Positions 5,847 through 13,010 of a stretch of DNA of 19,578 nt are shown here, piece by piece. Below the pieces are notes generated by a model, which saw only the letters and a list, made by a program, of their open reading frames with translations, was not told where the DNA came from and made no database searches. Origin of the DNA: Candidatus Aenigmatarchaeota archaeon (GTDB lineage: Archaea; EX4484-52; B79-G9). The number at the start of each line of letters is the position of its first letter. The first letter of the stretch is position 1. The stretch covers positions 1 through 19,578 of the forward strand of contig JAGLIP010000003.1 in NCBI GenBank assembly GCA_023142905.1, written 5' to 3'. A program made the translations under genes and the position numbers.

Positions 5847-7373
5847 TTATCCCACAACAATGCCATTTCCAATCTTTAGAAGTTTATTAAAGTCGCGGTC
5901 GTTTGGCTTGTATTTAGCGAAGTTTACAAGGTTGGTGGTGTTGAAGAATAATTTTATGTTTTTTGTGTCTTTTTTTTCTTTTTTCAAAAGAGTTATTGTT
6001 TCTGTTGCTGTAAGCTCTTTTTTATCTGTTTCAAACTTGTGCTTAAAAAAGAACCTGACAGCTTCTGATGCTTTTTCGTAGGCTTGTTTTTTCATTCCTT
6101 TTAAATACAATTTCTCTGCGGCATCAAGCATTTTTTTGGATTCTTTTTTGTAATTTATTGGCTTTTCTTTTTTTTGCGGTTCAACAATTGTGAGTGTTTC
6201 TGGTTTTTTTATGTATTTAGCCCATAAATAATAACCTAGTGCAATAAGTGCGGCAAGATAGGCAAAAAACCAGGGGAATTTTTTATTGTTGTGCTTTTCA
6301 ACCTCAACGCTTGTGACATTCCCTTCCATCGTCATGTTTCCGAAAATTTCTGCGGTCTCGTTTGTTTCAGGATTTGACATCTGGTAGTTGTAATTTGTCA
6401 TGTTGGCGGTTGTCGGCGCAATAGATTTGTTTTCAACAGAAAATCCTTCTTTTTTAAGGCCTTCAATCGCTTTTTTGAAATCAGTATTATTTTCAAGGGC
6501 TTTCATAAGTTCGCGCTCATCATCAGAACTGAAACTTGAAATATCTTCAACGCTTCCATTGTTAACCTGCCCTTTTATGCTTGCAGTATCGCCGTTTTCC
6601 TTCTGGTATTTGTATTCAAAATCTCCGGTTTCTTTTGATTCAGGACTTATGTCTTTTTCAGCCAATTTGTAGCCGTTGTCTTCAAGTTTTTTATGCTCAT
6701 CATACATTTCCTGATTAGACTCTATTGTTTTTTCAAGCTGCTGCATTTGTTCCTGCTGTTTTTTTTGCTCTTCCAGCATTTCGTTTTTTAAGCCCTGCAT
6801 GTTCTGGTTGTCCTGCTGGTTAATGTTTTTTAGCTTGTCCTGCGTGTCTGGCTGGCTGTTGCTTGCTTGCTCCTGGCTTGAGGAAGACGAAGAGTATGAT
6901 GTTGACTGCATGTTTGTGCCATTGCAGTTATATATTGTTGTTATTCCCTGTTCAGGAATTGTTGTGTTTCCCTTTCCAACATCTAGAATGTATGTGTTTG
7001 ACTCAATGGACTCTTCTTTTCCCGTGAGGGGGCTTAGGTATGTTATTTGGGCTTTTTCCAGAGTGTATTTTCCTTCAGAATATGCGGTTATTGGTGTGTA
7101 TTCGAACAATATTTCGCTTTTTTTTGGGGTTGTCTGTTCCATACACTGGACATCAATGCCATTGTTTGCGAAAATGTTCTTATCGACAATTGTTATTGGA
7201 ATATCGACATCAAAAGGATTTGTGAATTTAAGGACAACTGTTGCCTGCCCGCCAACTTTGATTGAATCTTCTTTCACACTTTTTTCTACAGACAGTTCCT
7301 GGGCAAAAACAGGAGTTGAAAGAAGGATAAAAAGAAGGATAAAAAAGAACAGCTTGTTTTTCGAAACAATCAC
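5847..7373 (-). CDS. BatD-like exported membrane protein with duplicated domain
   Basis: Last gene of the MoxR operon, 508 residues. A signal peptide (residues 1-24, ending PVFA) leads into an Ig-like beta domain (about 26-135), a Ser/Gln-rich linker with a run of serines (about 155-180), a Gln/Glu coiled coil (about 180-230), two related units of about 50 residues (230-278 and 306-358), a transmembrane helix (366-387) and a basic cytoplasmic domain with TPR-like helices (about 405-445). This order matches BatD-type partners of VWA proteins, although similarity outside the first domain is weak. The start is a GTG overlapping the stop of the VWA gene by four bases (GTGA), with GGAGG seven bases or so upstream. 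Confidence 0.75.
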   Translation of the reverse strand: MIVSKNKLFFFILLFILLSTPVFAQELSVEKSVKEDSIKVGGQATVVLKFTNPFDVDIPITIVDKNIFANNGIDVQCMEQTTPKKSEILFEYTPITAYSEGKYTLEKAQITYLSPLTGKEESIESNTYILDVGKGNTTIPEQGITTIYNCNGTNMQSTSYSSSSSSQEQASNSQPDTQDKLKNINQQDNQNMQGLKNEMLEEQKKQQEQMQQLEKTIESNQEMYDEHKKLEDNGYKLAEKDISPESKETGDFEYKYQKENGDTASIKGQVNNGSVEDISSFSSDDERELMKALENNTDFKKAIEGLKKEGFSVENKSIAPTTANMTNYNYQMSNPETNETAEIFGNMTMEGNVTSVEVEKHNNKKFPWFFAYLAALIALGYYLWAKYIKKPETLTIVEPQKKEKPINYKKESKKMLDAAEKLYLKGMKKQAYEKASEAVRFFFKHKFETDKKELTATETITLLKKEKKDTKNIKLFFNTTNLVNFAKYKPNDRDFNKLLKIGNGIVVG

Positions 7374-8326
7374 TTAAGAACCCTCCATTTCCACTCTTTG
7401 AGATATATTCGAGACATTATCAAAATCGCACCCAAAATTATCATCCAGTCTTTTATTGATGTTGGTTCTCGTTCGCGCTTTATGTTTTCAGGCAATCTGG
7501 AATAGATGTCTGTAAGTGTTCCGCTGTCAACAGACTTGAAATATACGCCTCCTGTGTCTCTTGCAATCTGCTTTAGAGCTGCTTCATCAAGCTGAGCGTA
7601 TTGGGGATTTCCGAACCAATCATGCCCGAGAACCACCGGCTTCTCCGAACCCATGCCTACTGTAAACACAACAACCTCGTTTGATTTTGCAAAGGCAGCA
7701 GCTTCTGTGGTTGATATGACTCCTGCATTTGAAACGCCGTCAGATAGAAGGACAACAAACCGTTTTTTGTTCGGGATTGATGATACCATATCAATGGCCA
7801 AACTTAACCCATCACCAATTGCTGTTGCGCCTTGGTTTGCGCTTATGCTGCCTATTCGCTCTACTGCTTTTTCTTTATCAGGTGTAAGATAGGCAACTGT
7901 AGATGCACCATTTGCGAAAGATACAACACCGACAAAATCCTTGTTCTCAAGGCTTTCAACAAGTGTTTTTGCAGCATCTTTTGCCGCCTCAAGGCGCGTT
8001 GGCTTATAGTCGTTTGCCTGCATGCTGCCTGAAATGTCTATTGCAAGAACAACATTCACGCCTTGTTTTGTCTGCTTTAAAGGAATATGCGGATCTGCAA
8101 GCGCCAGAAACAGTGACAGGACAAGCAGGATATCTATTGCAAGAATTATTTTGCTTCTTCTTTTTGTCTTTTGGTGGGCAGATGCCATTTTTATAAGATT
8201 AATATTACTGAATTTCACGGCTGCTTTTTTCTTTTCTTTTTTTGATTTTTTAATTAAAAAATAAATTGCTGCAAGAACAACTACCAACGGCAAAAGCCAT
8301 AACGGCTCCATAAAAAAAGATCCCAT
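7370..8326 (-). CDS. BatA/BatB-like membrane-anchored VWA domain protein
   Basis: Using the ATG at 8326 the protein has 318 residues: a transmembrane helix near 9-25, a basic segment, a second helix near 60-78, a von Willebrand A domain (about 90-260) facing out or in depending on topology, and a last helix near 293-307. The metal-ion-dependent adhesion site is intact: DISGS (97-101), Thr168 in GATAIGDG and Asp196 in LLSDG. Such proteins are partners of MoxR AAA+ ATPases in metal or cofactor insertion and stress tolerance. The start at 8326 is preferred over GTG 8335 because AGGTGAT (8337-8331) lies four bases before it; that site overlaps the stop of the DUF58 gene. Confidence 0.88.
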   Translation of the reverse strand: MGSFFMEPLWLLPLVVVLAAIYFLIKKSKKEKKKAAVKFSNINLIKMASAHQKTKRRSKIILAIDILLVLSLFLALADPHIPLKQTKQGVNVVLAIDISGSMQANDYKPTRLEAAKDAAKTLVESLENKDFVGVVSFANGASTVAYLTPDKEKAVERIGSISANQGATAIGDGLSLAIDMVSSIPNKKRFVVLLSDGVSNAGVISTTEAAAFAKSNEVVVFTVGMGSEKPVVLGHDWFGNPQYAQLDEAALKQIARDTGGVYFKSVDSGTLTDIYSRLPENIKREREPTSIKDWMIILGAILIMSRIYLKEWKWRVLK

Positions 8327-8330
8327 AAGT

Positions 8331-8337
8331 ATCACCT
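8331..8337 (-). promoter_or_regulatory. Ribosome site overlapping the DUF58 stop codon
   Basis: AGGTGAT on the minus strand, a full match to the archaeal 16S 3' end, contains the TGA of the DUF58 gene and lies four bases before ATG 8326. It favours 8326 as the VWA start and implies translational coupling. Confidence 0.6.
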
Positions 8338-9219
8338 GTATTTACGCCTGCGCTCCTTAAAAAATTTCTGCATACTTAAAAACCAGTTTTCGGAAGTTGT
8401 TGTGCTTAAAAAATCAATCTTTTTTTTCCTGAAAAAATCAATTGTTTCTTTTTCTTTTTCTTTAGCCATTCGGGCATAGTTCTCCCTAAATTCCTTATCT
8501 GATGTATCTACAAGAACACATTCGCCTGTTTCAGTGTCTTCAAGCTCAATAGTTCCCACATCAGGTATTTCCTTTTCCCTCAAATCTTCTACTTTTATGC
8601 ATAGTATGTCATTTTTTCGGTTTAAAACACCTAAAGGCTTTTCAATTGCAACTACATCAAACTGGAAATCAGATATCACAAATATAATTGATTTTCTTTT
8701 TACAATGCCTGCAAGAAACTCCAATGATTTCTTTAAGTCTGTGCCTTTGTGCTTTAAGGGATGATATACCAGCTCACGGATTATTTTAAGGGCGTGCCGT
8801 CTTCCTTTTTTTGGGGGAACAAACAATTCAATATCTTCTGTTGCTATTAAAAGCCCTATACGGTCATTGTTTTTTACAGCAGACATAGCAATTGATGCGG
8901 CAATCTCTATACTCTGGTCTTTTTTAAGCGCAAGCTGGGTTCCAAAATCAGAACTGTTTGACGCGTCAAAAACAATGATGGCTGTAAGGTCGCGCTCTTC
9001 AACAAACTCCTTGACATACGGAGCATCCATGCGTGCTGTGACATTCCAGTCTATGCTTCTTATGTCGTCTCCGGGCACATATTCGCGCACATCTGAGAAC
9101 TCTATACCTCTTCCTTTAAATGCCGAAAGATATGCTCCCTGCATAAGCCCGTCTACAAGATTCTTTGTCCTTATGTCTAGACTTCGAACTTTCTTTATTA
9201 CCTGTTTTGCTTTTGGCAT
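8332..9219 (-). CDS. DUF58 family protein (MoxR partner)
   Basis: About 295 residues. The DUF58 signature is complete near the N-terminus: AYLSAFKGRGIEFSDVREYV followed by PGDDIRSIDWNVTAR (about 29-64). A VWA-like core follows, with IIVFDASNSSDFG (about 81-93) and later IIFVISDFQFD. DUF58 proteins almost always sit beside MoxR ATPases and VWA proteins, and are thought to be adaptors or substrates of the chaperone-like complex. Cytoplasmic, no membrane segment. Two ATGs in a row occur (9222 and 9219); AAGGTAAT lies four bases from 9219, the same spacing as in the next gene, so I chose that one. MoxR ends 23 bases upstream. Confidence 0.9.
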   Translation of the reverse strand: MPKAKQVIKKVRSLDIRTKNLVDGLMQGAYLSAFKGRGIEFSDVREYVPGDDIRSIDWNVTARMDAPYVKEFVEERDLTAIIVFDASNSSDFGTQLALKKDQSIEIAASIAMSAVKNNDRIGLLIATEDIELFVPPKKGRRHALKIIRELVYHPLKHKGTDLKKSLEFLAGIVKRKSIIFVISDFQFDVVAIEKPLGVLNRKNDILCIKVEDLREKEIPDVGTIELEDTETGECVLVDTSDKEFRENYARMAKEKEKETIDFFRKKKIDFLSTTTSENWFLSMQKFFKERRRKYR

Positions 9220-9242
9220 CATGATTACCTTTTAAGCAGAAT

Positions 9243-10229
9243 TCATGGCGCCTTTACTTTTGCAAGTATTTTATCTATTACAGAATCCGTTGTTATGTCT
9301 TCAGCTTCTGCTTCGTATGTCAAAAGTATCCTGTGGCGCAACACATCTTTTGCTATTGCCTTTACATCTTCGGGAAGGACATAGCCACGCCCTTCGGCAA
9401 GAGCCCATGCTTTGGCGCCCAATACAAGCCACATTGATGCTCTTGGAGATGCACCGTACTGTATGTGGCCGTTTAAGTCAAGGCCGTATTTTTTTGGGTC
9501 TCTTGTGGCATGAACCAATGCAACGACATAATTGTGTATTTTTTCATCAGCGTATATATGGGGTACAAATGCCTGAATGTCTAAAATTTTATTGGCGGTA
9601 ATTATCTTTTTTGCTCTTGGAATTTTCCCGGTTGTCATTCTTGATAGTATTTCTGTCTCCTCTTTTTTGTCAGGGTAATCAAGATTTATTTTCATCATGA
9701 ACCTGTCCACTTGTGCTTCCGGAAGAGCATATGTGCCTTCAGTTTCAATTGGGTTTTGCGTTGCCAACACTAAAAACGGCTTTTCAAGTGTGTGCGTCTC
9801 GCCTGAAATTGTGACCTGACGCTCCTGCATGGCTTCAAGAAGTGCGGACTGCACTTTTGGGGGTGCACGGTTTATTTCATCTGCAAGAATAAAATTAGAG
9901 AATATGGGGCCTTTCTTTGTTGTAAAATTCCCGGTCTTTTGGTTGTAAATATTGGTTCCTATTATGTCTGCAGGAAGAAGGTCGGGAGTAAACTGTATTC
10001 TTTTAAATCCCGCATCAAGTGTGTCTGCAAGTGTCTTTATCATCATTGTCTTTGCTAATCCGGGCATTCCTTCAAGAAGAACATGGCCGTTTGCTGAGAG
10101 CGCTACTACTACTTTTTTTACGGTATCTTTTTGGCCAACTATCACTTTTCCTACTTCCTCAAGCAATGAGTCTATGGTTTTAGAATAATCTTCTGCTTTT
10201 TTGTTTAGCTGTTCTATTTCATTGTTCAA
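9243..10229 (-). CDS. moxR: MoxR family AAA+ ATPase
   Basis: First gene of the operon, 328 residues from a TTG start. It carries Walker A GMPGLAKT (about 54-61), the P-loop variant usual in MoxR proteins, Walker B FILADEIN with the Asp-Glu at about 117-118, sensor 1 LATQNP, and Arg-containing VDRFMM. MoxR ATPases act as hexameric chaperones that remodel VWA-domain partners. The frame continues upstream to 10370, but those 47 codons look unlike the family. The TTG at 10229 has GGGGGG (10241-10236) six bases before it, the only strong ribosome site, and yields a product of normal MoxR length beginning LNNEIEQLNKK. A TATA-like element is near 10310-10322. Confidence 0.9.
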   Translation of the reverse strand: MNNEIEQLNKKAEDYSKTIDSLLEEVGKVIVGQKDTVKKVVVALSANGHVLLEGMPGLAKTMMIKTLADTLDAGFKRIQFTPDLLPADIIGTNIYNQKTGNFTTKKGPIFSNFILADEINRAPPKVQSALLEAMQERQVTISGETHTLEKPFLVLATQNPIETEGTYALPEAQVDRFMMKINLDYPDKKEETEILSRMTTGKIPRAKKIITANKILDIQAFVPHIYADEKIHNYVVALVHATRDPKKYGLDLNGHIQYGASPRASMWLVLGAKAWALAEGRGYVLPEDVKAIAKDVLRHRILLTYEAEAEDITTDSVIDKILAKVKAP

Positions 10230-10235
10230 CTGAAT

Positions 10236-10241
10236 CCCCCC
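10236..10241 (-). promoter_or_regulatory. G-run ribosome site for the TTG start of moxR
   Basis: Six consecutive G on the minus strand followed by ATTCAG and TTG. It decides the start at 10229, because no ATG in the frame follows within the conserved N-terminus. Confidence 0.5.
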
Positions 10242-10347
10242 TATAAAGGCTCCTACCAACAGGCAGTTTCCGGCGCAAAAAATATCATGTGGGATTACTT
10301 CTGAATGAAGTATTATATGTTTTATCAAACATTTAAAAAACAAAAGA

Positions 10348-11898
10348 TTATGCCTTTTTCTTTTTTGCAATGTTTTCCTGATTCGTTAGATCCCGTATAA
10401 TGTTTATGTATTTTCTTTGCCTGTTGAATTCAACCGCCCTGTGGCTTACAGAAAGGCGTTTCCGAGCCCCGCTTTTTGTTATGATTTCTGTTTCATAAGG
10501 CCGTGCATCTCCTTTTTGCGCCTCTTGCCAACGCGCCAACATAAATGCGTGATAATCTTTGGGTATTATTGACATGAACGGCTTTCCAATAAGTTCTTCT
10601 TTTTTCCAGCCGCTAATTTCTGTGCATACAGGATTCCCGAATTCTAAATTCCCTGCGACATCAACAACAAAAATTCCGTCGCTTGACATTTCAATAATGG
10701 ATTCAAGATATGTTTTGGATTCCTTGATTTTTTTAAAAAGTTCCGCATTTTCAATTGCAATGCCTATTTGATTTGCAAGAGCAATCAGGACATCCAAATC
10801 ATTAGAATTAAATTTGTGGGCACTTTTGCTTGCAAGAACCATGACTCCCCGAACCGCACCTTTTGCCCTCAGAGGAACACCGACAAAGGAACGCAACCCT
10901 TCTTTTTTCGCTTCAGGCAGTATAATTTTTGGGTGCCCTGAAAAATTATCCCCTGTATGTATCAACTCCCCTGATTCTGCAATGGCACCTATAAGACCCG
11001 CACCAAAATCAAGAGGTTTTTTTATACAGGACTCCTGAAATTCTTTTGATATGCCCTGAAAAGCCACAAGATTATTTTTTTTCCGAACAGCATCTGCAAT
11101 AAAAATCATACCTGAAGAAACATGCAGTACATACATAATATCCTTTAAAACATCATTTAAGAACTCAGTCAATTTAAACGGCTGGCTTGCATTATAGGAA
11201 ACAGCACTCAATAATACCAGCCTTCTTGTGCGCTCATCAACCCGTTTTTCAAGACGATCCGTATATTCTGTTGCTTTTTCCTCAAGCTTCTTTTGTTCGG
11301 TTAGATCTCTCAATATCTGCAAAACACCAAGAACGGTTCCTTTTTTATTCCGTATCGCAAATGAGCACACTTCAACTGTCATTATACCTCTAAATCGGGA
11401 AAGTATTTTTTTTTCTGTTGTTGACGGTCTTCCGGTTTTCATTGTCTCACACGCAACGCAGATATTGGTCTTTTTGTTGTCTTTTTGGTATATTGAATAG
11501 CATTGCTTTTCCAGAACATCTTTTATGTCCCCAACCCAGGAACTAAGTGTTTCGTTAATCCAAAGAATTTTACCCTCCTTGTCAAGCATTATTATTCCGG
11601 TACCTTGCAGGGTATTAAATAATTCTTTCAAATAATTTTTTTCGTCATATATGTTTGAGTCCACAGAAAAAAATGCGAGAATTGGGGATTCAGACACGCT
11701 CCAGACTTTTGCCATCCCCTTATTTTTAAATATTATCTGCCCTTCTGTTTGCAGTATATGCAAATATTTCATTACAGTTGTCCTGTTGATTTTAAGCTGG
11801 CGCTGTATCTCTGATGACGACAGGCCGTCTTTTCTTGTTTTTAGAAGAGAGATTATATTTTCTTTAATTTCTATTGGGTTCATACAATCACAGCACAT
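10348..11898 (-). CDS. HTH-PAS-GAF-PAS sensory transcription regulator
   Basis: A 516-residue multidomain protein: winged helix-turn-helix (about 8-68, with SSSEIQRQLKINRTTVMKYLHILQ as helices 2-3), PAS/PAC domain (about 88-200), coiled coil (about 200-226), GAF (about 230-385) and a second PAS/PAC (about 395-505). There is no histidine kinase, so the protein probably binds DNA and senses a signal directly. PAS1 has CYSIYQ...NICVACETMKTG with Cys133, Cys147 and Cys150, a C-x13-C-x2-C arrangement that could hold a metal or act as a redox switch. The start ATG has a TATA-like element centred 29 nt upstream; an ATG five codons later is an alternative. It lies upstream of the MoxR operon on the same strand. 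Confidence 0.85.
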   Translation of the reverse strand: MCCDCMNPIEIKENIISLLKTRKDGLSSSEIQRQLKINRTTVMKYLHILQTEGQIIFKNKGMAKVWSVSESPILAFFSVDSNIYDEKNYLKELFNTLQGTGIIMLDKEGKILWINETLSSWVGDIKDVLEKQCYSIYQKDNKKTNICVACETMKTGRPSTTEKKILSRFRGIMTVEVCSFAIRNKKGTVLGVLQILRDLTEQKKLEEKATEYTDRLEKRVDERTRRLVLLSAVSYNASQPFKLTEFLNDVLKDIMYVLHVSSGMIFIADAVRKKNNLVAFQGISKEFQESCIKKPLDFGAGLIGAIAESGELIHTGDNFSGHPKIILPEAKKEGLRSFVGVPLRAKGAVRGVMVLASKSAHKFNSNDLDVLIALANQIGIAIENAELFKKIKESKTYLESIIEMSSDGIFVVDVAGNLEFGNPVCTEISGWKKEELIGKPFMSIIPKDYHAFMLARWQEAQKGDARPYETEIITKSGARKRLSVSHRAVEFNRQRKYINIIRDLTNQENIAKKKKA

Positions 11899-12003
11899 TT
11901 TTTTGATTTATTGCATTATTGCCTATTAAATCCTATATCCATGCAGTAATAGAATGTTAAAATTTATATTGATGAGCTATAGTTTTGATTCTATTGATGA
12001 GCA

Positions 12004-12087
12004 ATGGAAGCAATTTATACGGATGAATCATATTCAAGTAATCATTTTGACCATGCACGCACAAAATATATAAAGATTAAAAACTGA
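12004..12087 (+). CDS. Possible 27-aa small protein
   Basis: ATG to TGA, 27 codons, reading MEAIYTDESYSSNHFDHART and then KYIKIKN. A TATA-like AAATTTATAT is centred about 40 nt upstream, and GATGAG just before the ATG weakly resembles a ribosome site. It ends just before the RNA promoter's transcription start and overlaps its TATA box. It could be a real micro-protein, a leader peptide or chance. Confidence 0.2.
   Translation: MEAIYTDESYSSNHFDHARTKYIKIKN
12063..12075 (+). promoter_or_regulatory. TATA box of the structured RNA
   Basis: AAAATATATAAAG, one of the best TATA matches in the window. It predicts a transcript beginning near 12095, at GATGAGCAATTAG, which is three bases before the first hairpin. 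Confidence 0.6.
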
Positions 12088-12094
12088 ACTTATT

Positions 12095-12230
12095 GATGAG
12101 CAATTAGTGTGGTTCGCCATACTTATTTGCTTGATCGATTATATCCCACCGATATAACCTTCAGAAAATTTGGTGTCTCGCGGGGCTGAATGAAAATTCT
12201 CCTGCGACCACCAGATTATTCTAATTTTTT
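12095..12230 (+). ncRNA. Structured non-coding RNA, family not recognised
   Basis: About 136 nt with three hairpins in a row. Hairpin 1: GAGCAA (12098-12103) with TTGCTT (12127-12132), then AGTGTGG (12106-12112) with CCATACT (12117-12123), closed by a UUCG loop. Hairpin 2: TTATATC (12139-12145) with GATATAA (12151-12157), loop CCACC. Hairpin 3: TGGTG (12171-12175) with CACCA (12209-12213), internal loop, CGCGGGG (12179-12185) with TCCTGCG (12200-12206), a two-base bulge, then GAAU/AUUC around a GAAA loop (12188-12199). Four G-U pairs fix the plus strand, since they would be A-C mismatches on the other. A T6 run (12225-12230) would end it. It has its own TATA box; thyX downstream has another, so it is probably not a thyX leader. 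I could not match it to tRNA, 5S, SRP, RNase P or C/D RNA. Confidence 0.7.
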
Positions 12231-12281
12231 AAACAAGTTAACTAAACTGCCAAAAACAAAAGATGACAAACCCCACCACAT

Positions 12282-12294
12282 AAACATTTAAATG
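12282..12294 (+). promoter_or_regulatory. TATA box for leaderless thyX-glyA mRNA
   Basis: AAACATTTAAATG, centred 27 nt before the thyX ATG. No ribosome site lies between, so the operon mRNA should start at the ATG and be separate from the upstream RNA. Confidence 0.55.
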
Positions 12295-12314
12295 TTTGAC
12301 AAGAACATTTTGTC

Positions 12315-13010
12315 ATGAAAGCCATACTTCTAAAGCACACCGCCGATGCTGAAAAACTTGCAGGTGTCGCTGCTTTTACATCTTGTTCTCCTGAAGGCTC
12401 AGACGAGTTGATGAATACAAAAACAAAAGAGGAATGCGACAAATTCCTGAAAAGAGTTCTTAATTATGGGCATCATTCTGTAATTGAGCATGCAAGCTTT
12501 ACTTTCAGTGTTGAAGGAATATCCCGCGCATGCACGCACCAGATTGTTCGCCATAGGATTGCATCATACACCCAGCAGAGCCAGAGATATGTTAAATTCA
12601 AGGAACTCGGGTTTGTTATGCCGCCATCAATAGAAAAAAATGAAGAAGCAAAAAAAATATACTTAGAAGCTATGAAAAATGCATCAAGCGCATATGAAAC
12701 ACTTCTCAATTGCGGAATTAAGGCAGAAGATGCAAGATATGTATACCCCAACGCATCACACACGAATATCATGATTACAATGAATGCGCGCGAATTGTGG
12801 CATTTTTTCTCGCTTAGATGCTGCACAAGAGCGCAGTGGGAATTGCGGGAAATTGCAGAAAAAATGCTTGCTGAAGTAAAAAAAGTAGCTCCTTTACTGT
12901 TTGAAAATGCGGGAGCATCATGTGTTCGTTTAGGCTACTGCCCTGAAGGGTCTCTTGGATGCGGCAGATACCCAACATTAAAGCAATTAAAGGAAAAAGA
13001 GGCAAATTAA
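12315..13010 (+). CDS. thyX: Flavin-dependent thymidylate synthase ThyX
   Basis: The 231-residue protein makes dTMP from dUMP using methylene-tetrahydropterin, FAD and NADPH. The ThyX signature RHR-x7-S is at 79-89 (RHRIASYTQQS), followed by QRY. The conserved HHSVIEH (53-59), NARELWHFFSLR (157-168) and an archaeal-type Cys-containing tail (CVRLGYCPEGSLGCG, 203-217) are present. No ThyA is in the window. Transcription is probably leaderless. The stop codon TAA directly touches the ATG of glyA, so the two are co-transcribed and likely coupled in translation. Confidence 0.95.
   Translation: MKAILLKHTADAEKLAGVAAFTSCSPEGSDELMNTKTKEECDKFLKRVLNYGHHSVIEHASFTFSVEGISRACTHQIVRHRIASYTQQSQRYVKFKELGFVMPPSIEKNEEAKKIYLEAMKNASSAYETLLNCGIKAEDARYVYPNASHTNIMITMNARELWHFFSLRCCTRAQWELREIAEKMLAEVKKVAPLLFENAGASCVRLGYCPEGSLGCGRYPTLKQLKEKEAN

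Larger units (their letters stand above)
11967..12104 (+). repeat. Three copies of an 11-bp motif in an intergenic region
   Basis: TATTGATGAGC occurs at 11967-11977, 11992-12002 and 12091-12101. Copies two and three share 14 bases (TATTGATGAGCAAT). The third copy coincides with the predicted 5' end of the structured RNA; the second is 28 nt or so after a TATA-like sequence of its own (about 11958-11969). Confidence 0.7.

Noticed and set aside
6799..7377. Plus-strand open frame of 192 codons
   Set aside because: Antisense to the BatD-like gene; Trp/Cys/Phe-rich translation typical of a shadow frame.
9245..9601. Plus-strand ORF of 118 codons opposite moxR
   Set aside because: Shadow of moxR with a Leu/His/Arg-rich translation and no initiation signals.
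11967..12105. C/D box guide RNA suggested by repeated TGATGA
   Set aside because: The TGATGA-like boxes lack properly spaced CTGA boxes; the only CTGA (12084-12087) is seven bases before a TGATGA instead of 10-20 nt after one.
12095..12230. tRNA or 5S rRNA in the structured region
   Set aside because: No cloverleaf can be drawn, there is no TTCRA T-loop, and the 5S conserved blocks are missing, despite GGTTCG and a CACCA sequence.
12095..12314. Riboswitch leader of thyX
   Set aside because: A T6 run ends the RNA and thyX has its own TATA box 27 nt before its ATG, so the RNA seems to be a separate transcript.
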